From Bradyrhizobium lablabi (lineage in GTDB: Bacteria > Pseudomonadota > Alphaproteobacteria > Rhizobiales > Xanthobacteraceae), in assembly GCF_900141755.1 (NCBI RefSeq), contig NZ_LT670844.1, positions 1,984,001-2,048,000 on the forward strand: a stretch of 64,000 bases of DNA. Direction: 5' to 3'. Below are positions 27,397 through 36,170 of the stretch, one piece after another (within the stretch, counting starts at the first letter, position 1; every line of letters begins with the position of its first letter). The notes beneath the pieces were generated by a model, which worked only from the letters and a program-made list of their open reading frames with translations, ran no database searches and was not told the origin of the DNA. Made by a program: the position numbers and the translations under genes.

Positions 27397-27948
27397 TCAC
27401 TTCGGCGCATATTGCATTTCGCCATCGCCGAACGACCAGTCTTCACGATTTGTGTTGACCAGGCTGATCCAGATATCCTCTTTTCGCACATGAGCCTTCT
27501 CGTGGATCTCGTCAGCGACCTGGTGGAAGAATTTCTTCTTCACGTCGACCGAACGCCCGCTGACCCAGGTGACCTGTATGATGATGAGGTCGCGTGTATA
27601 GCTCAGGCCGAGATAACCCTCTTCCGGGTATATGATTTCGTCGGGAGCATGCCGCGTTACGACCTGAAACGTGTCATGCAACGGTACATTGGCGACCTCG
27701 GCCATGGCATGGTAGATCGCTTCGCTCGCGACCCTAACACGCTCGGGCGGCGCGTCCTTACTCAAATCTATTCTCGCCAACAGACTTGTTGATCTCCTCT
27801 CTCCATCTCGAGCAGTCTCGGGTTGTCCCGCATCAAGCGCGTGCAGTGGACCCGCCGCGCCCGCGACACCCGCGACCGCGCCGATCAGCAAGCCCGCCTT
27901 TATCACGTCGCGTCGTGGGTACGCGGTGGGTAGCGCCTGTTCGTCCAT
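27397..27948 (-). CDS. MSAD-like tautomerase domain behind a twin-arginine leader
   Basis: A 183-residue protein with two parts. Residues 1-40 look like a Tat signal: PRRDVIKAG then a hydrophobic GLLIGAVAGVAGAAG and an AxA-like end. Residues 55-183 are a tautomerase domain of the malonate-semialdehyde-decarboxylase type, with the C-terminal EDWSFGDGEMQYAPK shared with the protein at 49416. In that protein the domain starts M-P-L-V-R; here the same place reads S55-L56-L57-A58-R59, so the catalytic Pro1 is replaced by Leu and is not N-terminal. An AGAGAGGAGA ribosome-binding-like stretch lies inside the linker, just before the domain. The Asp37 equivalent (Asp92) is kept. Export and altered function are inferences. 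Confidence 0.8.
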   Translation of the reverse strand: MDEQALPTAYPRRDVIKAGLLIGAVAGVAGAAGPLHALDAGQPETARDGERRSTSLLARIDLSKDAPPERVRVASEAIYHAMAEVANVPLHDTFQVVTRHAPDEIIYPEEGYLGLSYTRDLIIIQVTWVSGRSVDVKKKFFHQVADEIHEKAHVRKEDIWISLVNTNREDWSFGDGEMQYAPK

Positions 27949-28067
27949 CTGAGCCTTCCCTCAAGAGTTAAAGATATCTAAATCGCGCACGTTGACGGTT
28001 CGCCTTGTTCAATTTCGTCAGGCAGAAGAGTGTTTTGGCCGATGTGCGAAACGCTGGATGCGATGCC

Positions 28068-29453
28068 TCAAGCCCCTTTGACCTGCAGCCCAAGGTCCAA
28101 GAGCGATTGACGTGCATCTCCGAACAGCATCGACGTCTTCGGTTCTACGAAGAGATCATTTTCCACACCGGAGAACCCCTTCCCTTTGCCGCGCTTGAGC
28201 ACAAGGACACTCTTGGCCTCGGACACCTTGAGGATCGGCATGCCAAAGATCGGCGAGGCCGGGTTAGTGCGAGCAGCGGGGTTGACGACATCATTGGCGC
28301 CTACGACGACTGCGACGTCGGTTTCCGAGAAACGACCGTTGATCTCCTCCATGTCGACAAGTTTGTCATAAGGGATCCCAGCCTCGGCGAGCAGTACGTT
28401 CATGTGACCGGGCATGCGGCCTGCGACCGGATGTATGGCATAGCGGACGTCTCCTCCCCGCTTCTCAATGAGATCGCCAAGCTCCCGAATTTGGTGCTGA
28501 GCCTGTGATACGGCCAAGCCATACCCGGGGACCATGATCACGCGATTGGCATATGCCAATCGCAGCGCGGCGTCTTCCGCGCTTGTGGTGGACATTTCGC
28601 CTCCGGCGGAGGCGGTCACGACACCGCCAGCCTCTGCAGAGCCGAAGGCGCCAAAGAGCACATTGGCAAAGGAGCGATTCATAGCCTTGCTCATCGCGAT
28701 CGAGAGGATGAAGCCGCTGAGGCCGTCGAGGGCGCCAACGATGATCAGAATGTTGTTGTCGATCGCAAATCCCGTGGCGACGGCAGCGAGGCCGGCATAA
28801 GAATTCAGCAACGACACGACTACCGGCATGTCCGCGCCGCCGATCGGCAGGACAAAGAGGATCCCGACGAGCACGGCGATCGCCAGCATCGCGGCGAAGA
28901 CCCACACTTCATTTGGCGAGACGATCAGCCAACCCAAACCGATGACTGCCGCGGCGAGCAGCACCAAATTCATGGTGTTTTGCCCGCGAAAGGTCAGGGG
29001 TCGGCCAGGCAGGATTTCCTGCAGCTTGCCGAACGCCATCAGGCTTCCGGTGACGGTGAGTCCACCGAACAGCACCTCCAGCCCCAGCGCAAGGACATGT
29101 CCTCCAGCAAGCGACCCGGTGGCCGCATTGTGCGTGTATTCGCCGACGCCCACCAAGGTAGCTGCCAGCGCACCGAACGCGTGGCTCAAAGCTATCCGCT
29201 GCGGCATTGCGGTCATCGGCACCCACATGCCGAGCGGATAGCCTACCACCGCGCCAATCATGGCGCCGACGGCGAGCCACTCATAACTGACGATGCGGGC
29301 ATGAAGGAGCGTGGCCAGTACGGCGACCGCCATCCCGAAGGCGGCGAGTTGCATGCCGCGGCGCGCGCTTTCCGGGCGTCCCAGAGCCCGAAGAGCCATG
29401 ATGAAGAAAAACGCTGCCAGGAGGTAGGCGAGTTGGATCAATGTCTCGATCAT
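28068..29453 (-). CDS. pntB: NAD(P) transhydrogenase beta subunit
   Basis: Membrane and NADP-binding subunit of the proton-translocating transhydrogenase, which makes NADPH from NADH using the proton gradient. It has 461 residues: an N-terminal membrane domain of about eight to nine helices (LIQLAYLLAAFFFIMALRAL onward) and a C-terminal dIII domain with MVPGYGLAVSQAQHQIREL (NADP-binding GxGxxxA/V type) and VVVGANDVVNPAA. ATG 29453 overlaps the stop of pntAB (ATGA), which fixes the start; longer frames upstream are rejected. Third gene of the pnt operon. Confidence 0.95.
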   Translation of the reverse strand: MIETLIQLAYLLAAFFFIMALRALGRPESARRGMQLAAFGMAVAVLATLLHARIVSYEWLAVGAMIGAVVGYPLGMWVPMTAMPQRIALSHAFGALAATLVGVGEYTHNAATGSLAGGHVLALGLEVLFGGLTVTGSLMAFGKLQEILPGRPLTFRGQNTMNLVLLAAAVIGLGWLIVSPNEVWVFAAMLAIAVLVGILFVLPIGGADMPVVVSLLNSYAGLAAVATGFAIDNNILIIVGALDGLSGFILSIAMSKAMNRSFANVLFGAFGSAEAGGVVTASAGGEMSTTSAEDAALRLAYANRVIMVPGYGLAVSQAQHQIRELGDLIEKRGGDVRYAIHPVAGRMPGHMNVLLAEAGIPYDKLVDMEEINGRFSETDVAVVVGANDVVNPAARTNPASPIFGMPILKVSEAKSVLVLKRGKGKGFSGVENDLFVEPKTSMLFGDARQSLLDLGLQVKGA

Positions 29454-29788
29454 GATTTCGTGACGCTCGATGCGCCATCCCCTACTTGCTGGGCTTCCGT
29501 GGCGGTTGGCGTGCGCTTGAACATCGCCAGCATGCGATCCGTAATCAGGAATCCCCCGACGATATTGGCGACGGCGCAAGCCACTGCGATGGTCCCCAGC
29601 ACTGTGGCAAGATCCCCCTCATTGCTTCCGGCCAGGACCAACGATGCGACCAGCGAAATGCCGGAAATCGCGTTGGTGGCGGCCATTAGCGGCGTGTGAA
29701 GCAAGGGAGGTATGCGGTTGATCGCCTGCATTCCGACGAAACCGGCGAGCAGGAAAACAAAAAGCTGAATGGTAGTGGTCGCACTCAC
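29450..29788 (-). CDS. pntAB: NAD(P) transhydrogenase alpha-2 subunit (membrane part)
   Basis: A 112-residue membrane subunit typical of alphaproteobacteria, in which E. coli PntA is split in two. Helices: IQLFVFLLAGFVGMQAINRI, then PLLHTPLMAATNAISGISLV (the conserved HTPLMxxTNAISG signature), then TIAVACAVANIVGGFLITDR. It overlaps pntB by 4 bp and follows pntAA by 12 bp. Confidence 0.95.
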   Translation of the reverse strand: MSATTTIQLFVFLLAGFVGMQAINRIPPLLHTPLMAATNAISGISLVASLVLAGSNEGDLATVLGTIAVACAVANIVGGFLITDRMLAMFKRTPTATEAQQVGDGASSVTKS

Positions 29789-29800
29789 GAATCGGCCTCC

Positions 29801-30928
29801 TTACGCTGCCGCTGATGAAGTCGTGGCGGGCGGTTGGACGCCGAGCAGCGGCCCGGTGATCGGATCGGCAGGGTCCAGTCTCAGGCGGCCCGCCTCGTCG
29901 ATGAGGTGATCAAGCAGGGAGCGGATGTTCCCGCTAAAGAGCCGGCTTGCGTCCGTCGCTGCGGCACTCGCAAGATTCGTCGGACCGAGAATGCGAACGC
30001 CATCGACCGTGACCAACTCATCCGGCCGAGTGTGCGCACAGTTGCCGCCGGTCTCCGCCGCGAGGTCAACGATCACAGAACCCGACGGCATCTGGGCAAT
30101 GGTCGCCTCGTCGATCAATAGCGGCGCCGGTCGGCCAGGGATCTGGGCGGTGGTGATGACGAGGTTCATAGCGGCCAGATGCGGCGCAAGCGTCCGGCGG
30201 AGCCGCTCCTGCTGTTCCAGGGATTGCTCTCCGGCGTAGCCGCCGGCGCCTTCCGCCGTTGGCATGGCGAGATCTACCGATACAAATTTCGCACCGAGGC
30301 TCTCAACCTGCTCCCGCGCGGCGTCTCGGACGTCGAACCCGTGCGTGATCGCACCCAGCCGGCGCGCGGTCGCGATCGCCTGCAGACCGGCGACCCCTGC
30401 GCCGAGCGCGATCATCTTGGCCGGCTTGATGATGCGCGCGGCCGTCGTCAGCATCGGCAACAGAATATCTAGTAGGCGGGCGCCCTCGAGAACGGAAACA
30501 TAGCCCGCCACCGACGCCTGGGACGAAAGCACATCCATCGCTTGTGCCCGGCTTATCCGCGGCACACGTTCAAGAGCGAGATGGGAGACTGGTCGCTCTT
30601 GAAGCCGTTTCGCCAAGCCGGCGTCGCGGCCGCCGAGCGAAATAAGGACGCCGCCGGCGCGGGGTGTCTGACTGGCGTCCGGAGCCCGAACCTTGGCGAT
30701 GACAGCCGAGCCATCGAGAACCTGTTGCAGGTCTGCCAGATGGGCTCCAGCATTCGCATACGCGTCGTCGGGGAAACCGGCCTCTAGCCCTGCGCCCGTC
30801 TCAACAGTCACAATCGCCTTTGCAGAGAGCCTCTTCACATCAGCGGGTGTCAAAGCGACGCGACGCTCTCCGGGGAGCCGTTCGCGCAGTAGCCCGAGCG
30901 ATACAAGGGCCGAAGATCCAGTAGTCAT
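29801..30928 (-). CDS. pntAA: NAD(P) transhydrogenase alpha-1 subunit (NAD-binding part)
   Basis: Soluble NAD(H)-binding dI subunit of 375 residues, related to alanine dehydrogenase. Visible features: ERLPGERRVALTPADVKRLS near the N-terminus, GAGVAGLQAIATARRLGA as NAD-binding motif, HGFDVRDAAREQVESLGAKF, and TTAQIPGRPAPLLIDEATIA. It opens the operon pntAA-pntAB-pntB, with the Tat-led tautomerase 119 bp further downstream on the same strand. Supplies NADPH for reductive steps, so a link to the oxidoreductases of this region is plausible but not shown. Confidence 0.95.
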   Translation of the reverse strand: MTTGSSALVSLGLLRERLPGERRVALTPADVKRLSAKAIVTVETGAGLEAGFPDDAYANAGAHLADLQQVLDGSAVIAKVRAPDASQTPRAGGVLISLGGRDAGLAKRLQERPVSHLALERVPRISRAQAMDVLSSQASVAGYVSVLEGARLLDILLPMLTTAARIIKPAKMIALGAGVAGLQAIATARRLGAITHGFDVRDAAREQVESLGAKFVSVDLAMPTAEGAGGYAGEQSLEQQERLRRTLAPHLAAMNLVITTAQIPGRPAPLLIDEATIAQMPSGSVIVDLAAETGGNCAHTRPDELVTVDGVRILGPTNLASAAATDASRLFSGNIRSLLDHLIDEAGRLRLDPADPITGPLLGVQPPATTSSAAA

Positions 30929-31061
30929 GATTCATTCCCTGGGTTAGCGCCACGCCCGCCGTCCCTGCCGCAAAACGGCTCCGATGTTCGATCCGGCGGC
31001 CCAAGGCGATTTCACAGGCATCGGAGTCGGCGATGTGGGTGAGAGAGCGGACCGCCGTTCG

Positions 31062-31811
31062 TCAGATCTGGGCTAGGCCGCCATCGACGAAGATCTCGCT
31101 GGCGGCGATGAAGCTGCTGTCGTCGGAGGCCAGAAAGGCGACGACCTTCGCAACCTCCTCATCGGTTCCCGTTCGGGCAAGGGGCGTTATGCTTGCCGCG
31201 TGTTCCATGAAGCTGTTCAGCGCGTCACGGCTGGCGGCGGCGTTTTCGTGCGCGGGCGACGGGATCACCCCAGGGCTGATCGCGTTGACCCGGATGCCCT
31301 GGCCCCGCAAATCCGACGACCATGTCCTGGCGAAGTTGCGGACCGCCGCCTTTGAGGCGCTGTAGACGCTCCAATTAGCCCAGCCTTTTGAGGCGACGAT
31401 CGAGGCGTTCAAGATGATCGAGCCGCCCGGCCCCATCAGAGGCAGGGCCTTCTGGACGGTCCAGATCACGCCCTTCACATTCACGTCGAGCTGATAGTCG
31501 ATGTGCTCCTCCGTCAGGCTGCCGAGCGGGGTCGGAATCACCACGCCGGCATTTGCGAAAACGACGTCGACCCGTCCCACGTCACTGCGGATCTGGTCGT
31601 AGAGCCGGTCGAGATCAGCCGGCTTGGCGACGTCGCCCTGGACGGCCTTAGCACTCGGTCCAAGAAGGGCGGCGGCGGCATCGAGTTCTGCCTGCCTGCG
31701 GCCCGTGATGTAAACGCGCGCGCCTTCTTTCACGAAAACCTTGGCCGTCGCCAGGCCGATCCCAGAGTTTCCACCAGTGATGACAGCGATCTTTCCATCG
31801 AGTTTCGGCAT
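31062..31811 (-). CDS. Short-chain dehydrogenase/reductase
   Basis: Classical SDR of 249 residues, start at ATG 31811 (MPKLDGKIAVITGG). The cofactor motif GGNSGIGLATA is at residues 13-23, the NAG motif at VVFANAGVVIP and the catalytic YSASK in WSVYSASKAAVRNFAR. The C-terminus ends SSFIAASEIFVDGGLAQI, usual for the family. It lies 158 bp downstream of the muconolactone-isomerase-like gene on the same strand and may belong to its MarR-controlled unit. Confidence 0.9.
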   Translation of the reverse strand: MPKLDGKIAVITGGNSGIGLATAKVFVKEGARVYITGRRQAELDAAAALLGPSAKAVQGDVAKPADLDRLYDQIRSDVGRVDVVFANAGVVIPTPLGSLTEEHIDYQLDVNVKGVIWTVQKALPLMGPGGSIILNASIVASKGWANWSVYSASKAAVRNFARTWSSDLRGQGIRVNAISPGVIPSPAHENAAASRDALNSFMEHAASITPLARTGTDEEVAKVVAFLASDDSSFIAASEIFVDGGLAQI

Positions 31812-31969
31812 TTTTTCCTCAATTGTCGGTTGAACCAGGCAGTTCTCCAGGACGCAGCGCGTTCGGCCTTGCCCTCTCCTCGCCCGCTCTTCTTCTGTCA
31901 CGGCTCCAAAGGTCGAAAATGGTTTGCTCGCGCACCCAGCGTCCCGCATGGATCGTACGAGCGCTTCCC

Positions 31970-32260
31970 TCAGGAGCGGGGAGCGAAGCCTGAATACGGC
32001 TTCAGTGGAACGATCATCGGAGGCTGCAGGTAGCCTTCGCGGATGAGAGGAAGCGCGTTGAACTTTTCTGCGACTTCGTCAGCCGAGGGGGCTTCCACAA
32101 TTGCGCAGGCGCCTCCGGCGTCACCGCGAAGCCAGATTTGTTGAACCAAACCGGCCGCGTAGAGGCCACGTATCATCTCGAACTCCGCCTCCCTGAGATC
32201 TGCGGGAGCGGGGGTTTCCGCCTTATCGGGATGCCAGGAGAACAGGGTCATGAACTGCAT
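31970..32260 (-). CDS. Muconolactone-isomerase/YciI-like ferredoxin-fold protein
   Basis: A 96-residue dimeric alpha-beta barrel type protein: MQFMTLFSWHPDKA, then EFEMIRGLYAAGLVQQIWLR with GACAIVEAPSADEVAEKFNA and a C-terminal PLIREGYLQPPMIVPLKPYS. The pattern (LxxGxxxQxWLR, ALxVxEA) fits muconolactone delta-isomerase-like or YciI-like proteins. The ATG 32260 has AGGAGC upstream. It is divergent from the MarR gene at 32349 with two copies of AGCATATGCT between them, so it is the likely MarR target. Confidence 0.8.
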   Translation of the reverse strand: MQFMTLFSWHPDKAETPAPADLREAEFEMIRGLYAAGLVQQIWLRGDAGGACAIVEAPSADEVAEKFNALPLIREGYLQPPMIVPLKPYSGFAPRS

Positions 32261-32282
32261 TTTGAGCGCTCCTAGAGTTGAT

Positions 32283-32326
32283 ACCAGCATATGCTTGCGT
32301 TTGACAAAATAGCAGCATATGCTTAC
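32283..32326. promoter_or_regulatory. Candidate MarR operator: two AGCATATGCT palindromes
   Basis: Perfect 10-bp palindromes AGCATATGCT at 32286-32295 and 32314-32323, with centres 28 bp apart, in the 88-bp divergent region between the 31970 gene and marR (32349). The same pair, spaced 30 bp, occurs next to the broken MarR gene at 42.3 kb. The second site overlaps a possible upstream ATG (32319), which argues for the MarR start at 32349. Confidence 0.65.
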
Positions 32327-32348
32327 AAATCAAGGCGGAGATCATCAC

Positions 32349-32837
32349 ATGAACGAGAGAACCCGGTACACACGACCGGAAAGCGAAGGACGCTGCCATT
32401 GCACGGAATTGCGAAAGGCGTCGCGACGAATCTCGCAGCTTTACGATACGGCGCTCGCGCCGAGCGGCCTGAAGACGACGCAACGAGCGATACTGGCGGA
32501 AATCGGGCGTTACGAGCCGACGACGGTCGGCGCGCTGGCCGACGCGTTGGTGATGGACGCCGGCGGTCTTGCTCACACCTTGAAGCCGCTCACCCGCGAA
32601 AAGCTGGTCACGATCGCCGTCGATCCGCAGGACCGGCGCAACCGGCTGATCAGTCTGACCCGCTTGGGACGGTCCAAGCTCCGTAAATCGGATGCCCTGT
32701 GGGAGGCCGCCCAGCGGGGCTTCGAAGCCGCTTTTGGGGCCACCGAATCCGAGGACTTGCGCGTAGTGATGCAGTTTCTCGCAGCGAACGACTTCACTGA
32801 AACTTTCGAAACGGCGCTGGCGTCGACCAGCCGATAA
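32349..32837 (+). CDS. MarR-family transcriptional regulator 1
   Basis: Winged-helix repressor of 162 residues. It has an N-terminal CHCTELRKASRRISQLYDTA (dimer helix), LKTTQRAILAEIGRYEPTTV and GALADALVMDAGGLAHTLKP (recognition helix), and wing DPQDRRNRLISLTRLGRSKL. The ATG at 32349 has GGAG about 9 bases upstream. An in-frame start at 32319 would lie within the palindromic operator and is rejected. It probably represses itself and the divergent isomerase-like/SDR unit. A broken sister gene is at 42311. Confidence 0.9.
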   Translation: MNERTRYTRPESEGRCHCTELRKASRRISQLYDTALAPSGLKTTQRAILAEIGRYEPTTVGALADALVMDAGGLAHTLKPLTREKLVTIAVDPQDRRNRLISLTRLGRSKLRKSDALWEAAQRGFEAAFGATESEDLRVVMQFLAANDFTETFETALASTSR

Positions 32838-33078
32838 ATATTCCGGACACCTTATGATCGATTTGAGAAGCGACATTTGCAGCCGGCCGACGCGTTCGGG
32901 GCTGGGAGCACGCGGACAGAATTTGGGACTTATCTTCCTGCCCGGCTCGTTGCCGGCGCCTTCCGCCTCGTCGCATCGCTTCTCGTTGTGACCCTGTCCA
33001 AGCCAGGCAAGCCGAACGTCGTTGCGGCCACGGCTTGAACAAACCCCGTCGAATGAAAACCAAGTTGGAGAAACCCCA

Positions 33079-34104
33079 ATGGACTATCGATATCTCGGCC
33101 GTTCCGGCTTCCGCGTTCCGGCACTAAGCCTTGGAACCGCTACCTTCGGCGGCAAGGGTGCTTTTTTTGCCGCTTGGGGTGATACCCAGGCGGAGCAGGC
33201 GACGCGCCTCGTCGACATGTGCCTCGACTTTGGCCTGAACATGTTCGACAGCGCCGACATCTATTCCGCCGGGCTTGCAGAGGAAATCCTCGGCGCGGCG
33301 ATCAAAGGCAAGCGCGATCGCGTTATCATCTCAACGAAGGCCACTTTCCGCTCGGGAGAAGGCCCCAATGACGTGGGTTCTTCTCGCTATCATCTGATCA
33401 ACGCTTGCGAGAAAGCCCTGAAGCGCCTTGGGACCGACTATATCGACATTTTTCAGCTTCACGGCTTCGACGCCAGGACGCCGATTGAGGAAACCTTGAG
33501 CGCCCTCGACGATCTCGTCCGCGCCGGCAAGATCCGCTATGTGGGCTGCTCGAACTTTTCAGGCTGGCATCTGATGAAGTCGCTGGCGGTGGCGGAGCGT
33601 TACAATTTGCCACGCCATGTCGCGCATCAGGCCTATTATTCGCTGGCCAACCGCGAATACGAAAGTGAACTCATGCCGCTCGGGCTCGACCAGGGGGTCA
33701 GCGCAATCGTCTGGAGCCCCTTGGCGTCCGGGCGCCTCACCGGCAAGATCCGGCGGGGTCTATCCGTGCCTGAAGTGAGCCGGCGCGGCCTGAGGCCCGA
33801 AGACGGTCCTTTCGTGGAGGACGAGCATCTCTTCACGATCATCGACGCAATCGATGAGACCGCCCGCGAGACAGGGAAATCGGTGACGCAGATCGCGCTC
33901 AATTGGCTCCTTCAACGTCCCACCGTCGCGAGCCTCATCATCGGCGCGCGCAACGAAACGCAATTGTCGGAAAATTTCGGAGCCATTGGCTGGGCCCTGA
34001 CGCCCGATCAGGTTCAGCGCCTGGATAAGGCCAGCCGGGTCATCCCGACCTATCCTTATTGGCACCAGGAGGGATTTGCGGAGAGAAATCCATTCCCTGC
34101 CTAA
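33079..34104 (+). CDS. Aldo/keto reductase
   Basis: NADPH-dependent (alpha/beta)8-barrel reductase of 341 residues. The catalytic tetrad is visible: Asp57 and Tyr62 in MFDSADIYSAG, Lys87 in VIISTKATF, and the His of DIFQLHGFD. The cofactor loop WSPLASGRLTGKIRRG and the C-terminal SLIIGARNETQLSEN match the YajO/MocA-like group. GGAG precedes ATG 33079. Transcribed alone between marR and a convergent isochorismatase gene. Confidence 0.92.
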   Translation: MDYRYLGRSGFRVPALSLGTATFGGKGAFFAAWGDTQAEQATRLVDMCLDFGLNMFDSADIYSAGLAEEILGAAIKGKRDRVIISTKATFRSGEGPNDVGSSRYHLINACEKALKRLGTDYIDIFQLHGFDARTPIEETLSALDDLVRAGKIRYVGCSNFSGWHLMKSLAVAERYNLPRHVAHQAYYSLANREYESELMPLGLDQGVSAIVWSPLASGRLTGKIRRGLSVPEVSRRGLRPEDGPFVEDEHLFTIIDAIDETARETGKSVTQIALNWLLQRPTVASLIIGARNETQLSENFGAIGWALTPDQVQRLDKASRVIPTYPYWHQEGFAERNPFPA

Positions 34105-34108
34105 TAGA

Positions 34109-34144
34109 GATCCCGAGAGCACATCAGGCATCCTGATCGGGATT
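34109..34144. terminator. Nested hairpin between convergent genes
   Basis: Inner inverted repeat ATCAGG-CAT-CCTGAT (34123-34137), enclosed by ATCCCGA (34110-34116) and TCGGGAT (34137-34143), starts a few bases after the aldo/keto reductase stop. It could end transcription, but there is no T-run, so a factor-independent terminator is uncertain. Confidence 0.35.
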
Positions 34145-34227
34145 ATCGTCATAGCCAGCGAGAAGATCCGTCAAGTCGGAGCTTCTTAAGCAGTTTTTTA
34201 AAGTCTCTTCATGAACAGGCTCGAAGA

Positions 34228-34866
34228 TCAGAGTGTTGTGTGTTCGAGCGCCGTTATTGTGTCCGCGGCGCTAAGGATAGCGGTGGCATAATTGGGGAGA
34301 TTGATTTCCAGTGTCGTCCGCATCTCTTCAAAATTGTAGCTGGCGATCGCATCCTTCACCAGAGTGACGTCGTATCCGAGTTCTGCGGCGTAACGCACCG
34401 TGGCTTCGATGCAGGTATTCGCCTTTTGGCCAATCACGATCAACCTATGGATACCGTGCTTCTTAAGCTGCAGATCCAGGTCTGTTTCCGCGAAACCGCT
34501 GGAGCACCAGTGTTCTTGCGCAACTACTTCGCCAGGCAGCGGCGTGAATTCTTCGCGAAAGGTTCCGCCCCAGGTTCCAGCTCCGAAGATACGTCGTTCG
34601 TGGCCGAATTTCTGAATGGGTGCGATGTACTTCCAGCCCTCGATTTCATCCTCGGGCCCCCGGTCTCGGTGATGCGGTGCGAAGAAGACCCGGATGCCTG
34701 CGGCACGGGCGGCCCGAAGGACGGCAAGCATGTTCGGTACGCAGTCGACCGCTTCTGCTACCTCCTTTATCAGCGGCCATAGAATACCACCCTCCGAGAT
34801 AAAGTCGTTGTAGGGATCAACTACCAGAAGGCCCGTCAGATCCTTCTCAAACACTGGGGCGCTCAT
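34228..34866 (-). CDS. Isochorismatase-family cysteine hydrolase 1 (cytoplasmic)
   Basis: A 212-residue member of the isochorismatase/nicotinamidase fold. Asp17 in LLVVDPYND and Cys152 in KANTCIEATVRYAAELGYDV match the catalytic Asp and Cys. The usual catalytic Lys (about six residues before the Phe of the saF motif) is not present: the place reads EHWCSSGF, giving His119. The reaction is therefore uncertain; amide or ester hydrolysis are family options. Last gene of the DJ-1 / EthD / isochorismatase operon. A Tat-led paralogue lies at 41377-42171. Confidence 0.85.
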   Translation of the reverse strand: MSAPVFEKDLTGLLVVDPYNDFISEGGILWPLIKEVAEAVDCVPNMLAVLRAARAAGIRVFFAPHHRDRGPEDEIEGWKYIAPIQKFGHERRIFGAGTWGGTFREEFTPLPGEVVAQEHWCSSGFAETDLDLQLKKHGIHRLIVIGQKANTCIEATVRYAAELGYDVTLVKDAIASYNFEEMRTTLEINLPNYATAILSAADTITALEHTTL

Positions 34867-34919
34867 CGTAAAGCCTCTCACAAGAAAAGTTACAGATGAA
34901 GAGACAAATGTCAGGGGCG

Positions 34920-35264
34920 TTAGGCCATGACATTGTATTCGCGGGTGTACAGGAGCTCGCAGCGCTTGCGATCCATGAATGCTTCTTCGTCAGGGATCAC
35001 GTTCTTCCGATAGCCATCCGATTCGAAGAATGCTTTTGCCCCGGCGATGTCATCGAACCAAATCTCAGCGATGCCGTCGAAGTTGGAGGCTGTTGTCCCT
35101 GGCAACGCATCGCCCGTTCTGTGATCTTGAATGTAGCGCCGAACGTATTTCTTCGATTCCGACTGGGCGGCGAAGAGGGGCGCATGAACCTCACGCCAGT
35201 ATTGGATGAACTTGTCGTATGTAAAATCGCTTCGGCGCACCATGAGAATACTTAGTTTGATCAT
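34920..35264 (-). CDS. EthD-domain protein
   Basis: A 114-residue ferredoxin-like dimeric protein: KLSILMVRRSDFTYDKFIQY with WREVHAPL, the standard EthD opening, then YVRRYIQDHR and FDGIAEIWFDDIAGAKAFFE. EthD-type proteins accompany ether or aromatic degradation, with some acting as lyases or cyclases. It sits 53 bp upstream of the isochorismatase gene and 112 bp downstream of the DJ-1 gene, same strand. Confidence 0.88.
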   Translation of the reverse strand: MIKLSILMVRRSDFTYDKFIQYWREVHAPLFAAQSESKKYVRRYIQDHRTGDALPGTTASNFDGIAEIWFDDIAGAKAFFESDGYRKNVIPDEEAFMDRKRCELLYTREYNVMA

Positions 35265-35376
35265 TTCATTCTCCGATCGAGTTGACCAAATCCCTTAACC
35301 ACGGATCAGCGGATGCATTCTTCCAGTCGCGCTTCGGGCCGGGTCGTCGCGGACCCGACCCGGGCGCTTCTGGCCG

Positions 35377-36105
35377 TTACGCCGCCACGAGCACGTTATC
35401 GATCGCGTGGACAAATGCCGCCAGATCGATGGGCGCGCGCTCAGTGACGATCTTGCCGTCGGTGACCGCGGGTTCATCGATAAAGGTCGCGCCTGCATTT
35501 TCCAGGTCCGGCTTGATACTCCACCAGCCGGTGGCGCGCTTGCCGCGAGTCAGTCCGGCATCCGAAAGGACCCAAGGACCATGGCAGATCGCAGCGACGA
35601 TCTTGCCCGCCGCGGCGGCGGCCTGAACGAACCCAATCGCCTTCGCATCGTTGCGTAGCGCGTCGGGATTCCAGACGCCGCCCGGAACGATCACAACGTC
35701 GTAGTCTTTGGCGGACGCGTCCTCCAGAAGCCGGTCGATCTTGATCCAGCCGCCGGTAGCGATAAAGGTAATCGTCATGATGTGGGTTTCACGCACGTCG
35801 GGAAACTGGATGCCATGGAAACCCGGGTAGCTGGGCTTTTTGGGCGCGACCAAGTCAACCTGCGCACCGCGCGACCGGAAATAGTGCAGGACAGTGGTCA
35901 GCTCGATCTCCTCGACACCGTCGGTCGCGACGACGGCGATCTTCCGGCCTGCATGGAGCTTGGGTTTGTCGGGTGGCAACACCCAGATATCGCGGATCGC
36001 GCTGTTTTCCGGTGCGTCGAGCATTTGCGCGTTGGAGAGCCTGGGCAGCGAAGCTGACGCCTCGACGTTGAGAAGTGCCCTCAGTGGTGAAATTGTCTGG
36101 GTCAT
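35377..36105 (-). CDS. DJ-1/PfpI-family protein
   Basis: A 242-residue protein with the class I glutamine amidotransferase-like fold. The nucleophile elbow is AAICHGPWVLSDAG (Cys174-His175), and Glu65/66 lies in TDGVEEIELTTVL. An extra N-terminal segment of about 50 residues precedes the domain (KIAVVATDG begins near 55). Family functions include glyoxalase, deglycase, protease and isonitrile hydratase activities. First gene of the operon with EthD and isochorismatase genes. Confidence 0.88.
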   Translation of the reverse strand: MTQTISPLRALLNVEASASLPRLSNAQMLDAPENSAIRDIWVLPPDKPKLHAGRKIAVVATDGVEEIELTTVLHYFRSRGAQVDLVAPKKPSYPGFHGIQFPDVRETHIMTITFIATGGWIKIDRLLEDASAKDYDVVIVPGGVWNPDALRNDAKAIGFVQAAAAAGKIVAAICHGPWVLSDAGLTRGKRATGWWSIKPDLENAGATFIDEPAVTDGKIVTERAPIDLAAFVHAIDNVLVAA

Positions 36106-36170
36106 GATTGTCTATCCTCGGATGCGAATTCATTCGGATGTTCGGTAAGTACGATTGCTGTCTTCACACA

